Assembly (NCBI GenBank): GCA_021838765.1
Contig: JAKCCY010000132.1
Coordinates: 1-7,333, forward strand
Reading direction: 5' to 3'
Length of the DNA: 7,333 nucleotides
DNA from: Nitrospirota bacterium
Lineage (GTDB): Bacteria > Nitrospirota_A > Leptospirillia > Leptospirillales > Leptospirillaceae
Below the pieces are notes generated by a model. It was not told the origin of the DNA. It ran no database searches and worked only from the letters and a program-made list of their open reading frames with translations. Position 1 is the first letter of the stretch. The number at the start of each line of letters is the position of its first letter. The position numbers were made by a program, and so were the translations under genes. Shown here one piece after another: positions 6,537 through 7,333 of the stretch.

Positions 6537-6600
6537 CTCCATCACCAGGGTGTGTGAGGATAGATACGGGGACTATCTGTCCCGATTCTTGCTCCATTCC

Positions 6601-6620
6601 GTCCGGAAGCTCTTTCGGAC
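6601..6620 (+). repeat. Perfect-length hairpin in the presumed leader of the acidic-protein gene
   Basis: GTCCGGAA (6601-6608) pairs with TTTCGGAC (6613-6620) as an eight-pair stem with one G-T wobble and a four-base loop, GCTC. No T-run follows, so it is not a terminator. It lies 53 bases before the start codon and could belong to a leader structure. Confidence 0.4.
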
Positions 6621-6672
6621 CCGGAAAGCATCAAGTGCACGCCAAAATCCCCTTTATAGTCCGGGAGGCGCC

Positions 6673-6930
6673 ATGGAAGACGATGAAGACGACGGCTTTT
6701 CCGATCTCCGCTTTGGAGAAATCGATGAGGACAGGATCGACTGGTCGGGAGATCTCTCCGATGACCCTGATGACGAACCATCCGAACAGACTCCCCGATC
6801 CATCATCGCCGCTCTGGGATATGATCCGCTGGCCATAAACGATGAAGAGAGCGACGGGGGCGATGAGATGGAAGCGGAAGACGATGCCGATCCGGACCTT
6901 CCGCTTCTGGAAGAAGAAGACGAAATCTGA
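6673..6930 (+). CDS. Small hyperacidic protein, lysine-free, function unknown
   Basis: An 85-aa protein that I do not recognise. It contains 37 Asp/Glu (about 44%), only three Arg and no Lys, so it would be strongly negative at neutral pH and probably largely disordered. The only clearly non-acidic stretch is central, TPRSIIAALGYDPLAI (40-55), which could be a short helix and interaction motif between two acidic arms. There is no signal peptide, membrane segment or cysteine. The start chosen is ATG at 6673, behind GGGAGG at 6663-6668 (four-base gap). The frame is open back to 6439, but that extension is rich in Pro, Arg and Ser, changes character abruptly, and would run through the intrinsic terminator. 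Such acidic proteins can be DNA mimics, chaperone-like binders or metal binders; none of these is shown here. It is followed by a weak terminator-like hairpin. Confidence 0.65.
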   Translation: MEDDEDDGFSDLRFGEIDEDRIDWSGDLSDDPDDEPSEQTPRSIIAALGYDPLAINDEESDGGDEMEAEDDADPDLPLLEEEDEI

Positions 6931-6961
6931 TCCCGGAGAACGGGGTCAACGGCCGATTTTT
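6929..6961 (+). terminator. Weak terminator-like structure after the acidic-protein gene
   Basis: GATCCCG (6929-6935) can pair with CGGGGTC (6941-6947) through seven pairs including one T-G wobble, with a GAGAA loop. TTTTT follows at 6957-6961 but nine bases after the stem, further than in a classic intrinsic terminator. It overlaps the stop codon. Confidence 0.35.
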
Positions 6962-7011
6962 CCGGAGTCCTCTGGACGTTTTGATCCGTTTTTGGTAAAT
7001 CAGACTACCCT

Positions 7012-7036
7012 GAATTTTTGGTCCATAAAAAAATTC
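7012..7036. repeat. AT-rich hairpin before the dehydrogenase gene
   Basis: GAATTTTT (7012-7019) is exactly complementary to AAAAATTC (7029-7036) around a nine-base loop. It lies 22 bases before the next start codon. The stem is A/T-only apart from one G-C pair, so it may be a promoter-region palindrome more than a stable RNA hairpin. Confidence 0.3.
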
Positions 7037-7058
7037 GCCTTTCTGCAGGAGCCCATCA

Positions 7059-7331
7059 ATGAACCAACAGATGAGAACCGGATTTGTGGGACTCGGAAGA
7101 ATGGGCGCCAATATCGCCCGGAATCTTTTCGACCGGGGATATCCGGTTGCCCGGGTCTTTGACGCCAACCGCCAGCATGCCGCAGAGATCGCCTCCGAGC
7201 TCAGATCCGCCGCGGCCCAAACACTTCGGGAAGTCACTGAAGGCTCCGACGTTATCATCACCGCAGTCGGAAACGACTCTGACATGGACCAGATCTTCTC
7301 CGAAGACAGGAACTCCCTCCTGACGGGATAG
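7059..7331 (+). CDS. NAD(P)-binding dehydrogenase of the 3-hydroxyisobutyrate/6-phosphogluconate type, N-terminal part, probably frameshifted
   Basis: ATG at 7059 follows AGGAG (7047-7051) with a seven-base gap. The 90 residues are the start of a Rossmann fold: GFVGLGRMGANIARNL gives the dinucleotide motif GxGxxG at 11-16. VFDANR (33-38) ends the second strand, where D35 is usually associated with NAD preference. SDVIITAVGNDSDMDQIF (63-80) matches the fourth-strand region of beta-hydroxyacid dehydrogenases. Such enzymes have about 290 residues or more and oxidise beta-hydroxyacids, or 6-phosphogluconate in the GndA-like branch (GLGRMGAN is common there), so the substrate cannot be fixed from this part. 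The frame closes at TAG 7329-7331 directly after SLLTG, where family members continue with a segment like LLxGLRPG. One extra G in GGG 7325-7327 would read T-G-I-D and stay open to the edge. The gene is thus either broken or affected by a sequence error near the end of the window. Confidence 0.8.
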   Translation: MNQQMRTGFVGLGRMGANIARNLFDRGYPVARVFDANRQHAAEIASELRSAAAQTLREVTEGSDVIITAVGNDSDMDQIFSEDRNSLLTG

Positions 7332-7333
7332 AT

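Larger units (their letters stand above)
6229..6672. other. Divergent gap between the MFS gene and the acidic-protein gene
   Basis: A 444-bp region with no convincing coding frame on either strand. It contains the MFS ribosome site at its left edge, a possible hairpin ACCCC/GGGGT (6473-6477 with 6488-6492), a run of eight C (6507-6514), a rightward intrinsic terminator (6517-6536), GGGAC/GTCCC (6569-6573 with 6579-6583) and a longer hairpin at 6601-6620. The chain of potential structures points to a structured rightward RNA. I could not match it to any RNA family I know (6S, SRP, RNase P, tmRNA, common riboswitches). Confidence 0.45.

Noticed and set aside
6286..6597. Minus-strand frame of 103 codons upstream of the MFS gene
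   Set aside because: Runs through the GC terminator stem, shows no recognisable motif and has no good ribosome site; probably chance.
6655..6660. TATAGT as a -10 box for the acidic-protein gene
   Set aside because: The implied start site would fall on the ribosome-binding site, and the -35 region (CAAGTG) is poor.
6439..6672. N-terminal extension of the acidic protein (start at 6439)
   Set aside because: It would pass through the intrinsic terminator and C-run, and its basic, Pro/Ser-rich composition differs sharply from the acidic protein.
1..7333. tRNA, rRNA, CRISPR array, integrase or transposase genes
   Set aside because: I looked on both strands and saw no tRNA T-arm with matching cloverleaf, no rRNA-like segments, no regularly spaced repeats and no recombinase motifs.

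Overview
The window looks like ordinary mid-GC bacterial chromosome, with regulatory and sensory genes, a transporter and an oxidoreductase. No plasmid, phage, insertion sequence, rRNA, tRNA or CRISPR element is recognisable. The mix (BTAD-type regulators fused to an AAA ATPase, a soluble PAS chemoreceptor, a carboxylate-type transporter, strong AGGAGG-like ribosome sites) would fit an acidophilic Nitrospirota such as Leptospirillum. That assignment is an impression from protein style and is not proven by any marker gene here.

Left part (1-3561): two divergently transcribed regulators of the same family. The leftward gene (start at 531, or 495) runs off the left edge and shows a winged-helix domain and the start of a BTAD domain. 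The rightward gene (943-3561, 872 aa) carries winged helix, BTAD, a region aligning with class III nucleotide cyclases but lacking the catalytic residues, and an AAA_16-type ATPase. It stops where relatives usually begin their TPR array. The 411-bp gap between the start codons holds an AT-rich stretch and a perfect CRP/FNR-type palindrome, TGTGA-N6-TCACA, at 722-737.

Middle (3562-5016): a 414-bp non-coding gap with a very AT-rich inverted repeat, then a 312-aa cytosolic methyl-accepting protein with one PAS domain, behind a near-perfect Shine-Dalgarno.

Right part (5017-7333): a leftward MFS transporter carrying the Jen-type lactate/pyruvate:H+ symporter signature. A 444-bp divergent gap follows, containing an intrinsic terminator that faces right but has no gene in front of it. 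Next comes a lysine-free, about 44% Asp/Glu protein of 85 aa, and finally the N-terminal Rossmann part of a beta-hydroxyacid/6-phosphogluconate-type dehydrogenase. Its frame closes two bases before the window end, probably through a one-base deletion.

The genes do not form one operon. The clearest shared theme is sensing: two large signal-integrating transcription factors and a soluble chemoreceptor beside a carboxylate transporter. The most unusual items are the dead cyclase domain between BTAD and ATPase, the CRP-type site between the paired regulators, the orphan terminator, and the hyperacidic small protein.
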